A DNA stretch of 7,013 nucleotides, taken from Burkholderiaceae bacterium. Lineage in GTDB: Bacteria; Pseudomonadota; Gammaproteobacteria; Burkholderiales; Burkholderiaceae_C. The notes under the pieces are model-generated. The model saw only the letters and a program-made list of their open reading frames with translations. It had not been told where the DNA came from and did not search any database. Position numbers and translations under genes: made by a program. The DNA lies in assembly GCA_029864165.1 (NCBI GenBank), contig JAOTTZ010000093.1:1-7013 (forward strand), given 5' to 3'. This document shows, piece by piece, positions 5,693-7,013 of this stretch (position 1 is the first letter of the stretch; each line of letters opens with the position of its first letter).

Positions 5693-7013
5693 ATGCATGT
5701 CTTGGCGCTCGGCCTGAACCACACGACTGCACCGCTCAATATACGGGACCGGTTTGCGTTCCCATTGCTGAAGCTGGTACCAACCCTGCGTGGTTTTCGT
5801 GACTCTGCGCTCCAACGTGCCCCCGGAACAACAATGGCCAACCCTGAGGTGGCGCTGCTGTCCACCTGCAACCGCACCGACCTGTACTTTGCCACCGAAA
5901 CGGCGCAGACCAACGATCTGGTACGCCCGACGCTTGATTGGCTTGCCGACCTGGGTGGCGTAAGCAGCGAGCAACTGATCACGCACACTTACGCGCTGCA
6001 TGGCGGTGCTGCCGTGCGGCATGCCTTTCGGGTCGCCAGTGGGCTCGATTCGATGGTGCTTGGTGAACCGCAGATTCTCGGCCAAATGAAGCTGGCCGTG
6101 CGAGAGGCCGGCACCGCCGGCACGCTGGGGAGCACCTTGCACCAATTGTTCCAGCGCTCGTTCGCCGTGGCCAAGGAGGTTCGCACGTCCACCGAGATCG
6201 GCTCCCACTCCATCAGCGTGGCCGCTGCATCGGTGCGACTGGCCTCGCAGTTGTTCGAGGACCTGCGCGAAATTAAGGTGTTGTTCGTCGGCGCGGGACA
6301 GATGATCGAGCTGGTGGCAACTCACTTTGCAGCGCGCGCGCCACGCGCGCTCGCCGTAGCCAACCGCACGCTAGAGCGTGGGGAGAAGCTGGCCGGGCGC
6401 CTGGGTGCCGAGGCAATACGTTTGGCCGATCTGCCACATCGCCTGGCTGAGTTTGACGCGGTGGTGTCATGCACCGCTAGCTCGTTGCCTATCATCGGTC
6501 TGGGGGCCGTCAAGCGGGCGCTCAAGGTGCGCAAACAACGGCCTATGTTCATGGTCGACCTGGCGGTGCCCAGAGATGTTGAGCCGGAAGTCGCTCGTCT
6601 CGACGACGTTTACCTGTACACCATAGATGACCTGTCTGTGCTCGTTCAGTCTGCCGGTGAGAAGCGACAAGCAGCAGTCGAGCAGGCTGAGGCGATCATA
6701 GAATCCGGCGTGCAGAGTTTCGTACATTGGCTTGATCTGCGCGCAAGCGTTCCACTGATACAGGCGCTGAGTGCCCAGGTCGACGACTGGCGTGAGGTCG
6801 AGATTTCTCGCGCTCGCAAGCTGCTAGCTTCGGGAGAAGACGTGAACACGGTGCTGAAAGCGCTTTCGCACGGACTGACGCAGAAAATGCTGCACGGGGC
6901 GTTGGCCGAGTTGCGCACAGTTGCACCCGAGCAGCGAGATCAGCTAGCGCGGACAGTGTCGCGCCTGTTCCTTCGCGGCAACTGTCGCCAACCCGACAGC
7001 GACGACGAACATT
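5693..7013 (+). CDS. hemA: glutamyl-tRNA reductase HemA (3' end just beyond right edge)
   Basis: Cytosolic NADPH-dependent enzyme that reduces glutamyl-tRNA(Glu) to glutamate-1-semialdehyde, the committed step of C5-pathway tetrapyrrole synthesis. 440 codons are visible with no stop. The family is usually a little over 400 residues, so the end should be close. Residues 1-165 are the catalytic domain: ALGLNHTTAPL (5-15), the nucleophile C59 in LSTCNRTDLY (56-65), H110, and GLDSMVLGEPQILGQMK (117-133). The NADPH-binding Rossmann domain starts near 190 with VLFVGAGQMIEL; G200-A-G202 is the dinucleotide loop. MFMVDLAVPRDVEPEV and YTIDDL follow, then the helical dimerisation domain. The ATG at 5693 is preferred because translation from it begins directly in the conserved N-terminal motif; the ATG at 5697 is out of frame. 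No Shine-Dalgarno is seen. prfA commonly follows hemA in relatives, but this cannot be checked here. Confidence 0.97.
   Translation, partial: MHVLALGLNHTTAPLNIRDRFAFPLLKLVPTLRGFRDSALQRAPGTTMANPEVALLSTCNRTDLYFATETAQTNDLVRPTLDWLADLGGVSSEQLITHTYALHGGAAVRHAFRVASGLDSMVLGEPQILGQMKLAVREAGTAGTLGSTLHQLFQRSFAVAKEVRTSTEIGSHSISVAAASVRLASQLFEDLREIKVLFVGAGQMIELVATHFAARAPRALAVANRTLERGEKLAGRLGAEAIRLADLPHRLAEFDAVVSCTASSLPIIGLGAVKRALKVRKQRPMFMVDLAVPRDVEPEVARLDDVYLYTIDDLSVLVQSAGEKRQAAVEQAEAIIESGVQSFVHWLDLRASVPLIQALSAQVDDWREVEISRARKLLASGEDVNTVLKALSHGLTQKMLHGALAELRTVAPEQRDQLARTVSRLFLRGNCRQPDSDDEH

Noticed and set aside
5618..6325. 235-codon minus-strand open frame inside hemA
   Set aside because: It lies wholly antisense to strongly conserved HemA sequence, has low-complexity Arg/Gln/Gly-rich composition, and no recognisable domain. 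It is a shadow of a GC-rich gene.
1..7013. CRISPR arrays, tRNA or rRNA genes, and transposase genes
   Set aside because: No regularly spaced repeats, cloverleaf-like sequence, rRNA sequence or transposase motif was seen on either strand.

Overview
The window looks like a betaproteobacterial chromosome, most likely Burkholderiales. This rests on recognised protein families, not on a search. The left two thirds carry the regulatory and sugar-transferase end of a PEP-CTERM/exosortase (XrtA-type) exopolysaccharide locus. The right fifth carries hemA, preceded by a small divergent membrane-protein gene of a kind I associate with Burkholderiales hemA loci.

Layout. Positions 1-1067 (minus): prsR, a sigma-54-dependent response regulator that runs off the left edge. 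Positions 1064-3172 (minus): prsK, its membrane-bound sensor histidine kinase, joined to prsR by an ATGA stop/start overlap. Positions 3248-4627 (minus): a polyprenyl-phosphate glycosyl-1-phosphate transferase of the PEP-CTERM-associated type, which should start EPS repeat-unit assembly. These three genes read as one leftward operon: transferase, then kinase, then regulator. Positions 4628-5326: about 700 bp with no convincing gene, AT-rich next to the transferase and unusually rich in short dyads and palindromes. Positions 5327-5608 (minus): a three-helix small membrane protein of unknown function. Positions 5609-5692: the divergent region in front of hemA, with a dyad and a perfect TATAAT. 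Positions 5693-7013 (plus): hemA, glutamyl-tRNA reductase, which runs off the right edge.

Working together. PrsK and PrsR are the two-component system that, in bacteria of this type, controls sigma-54-dependent PEP-CTERM and exopolysaccharide genes tied to floc or biofilm formation. The adjacent transferase would load the first sugar phosphate onto undecaprenyl phosphate. I found no convincing -24/-12 promoter in the window, so PrsR's targets probably lie elsewhere. HemA is housekeeping (the committed step of C5-pathway tetrapyrrole synthesis) and marks the edge of the conserved chromosome next to the accessory EPS locus.

No wholly new system is visible. The parts most worth a second look are the dyad-dense 4628-5326 interval, the TATAAT placed exactly so that hemA mRNA could be leaderless, and the drop in GC across the transferase gene and its leader.
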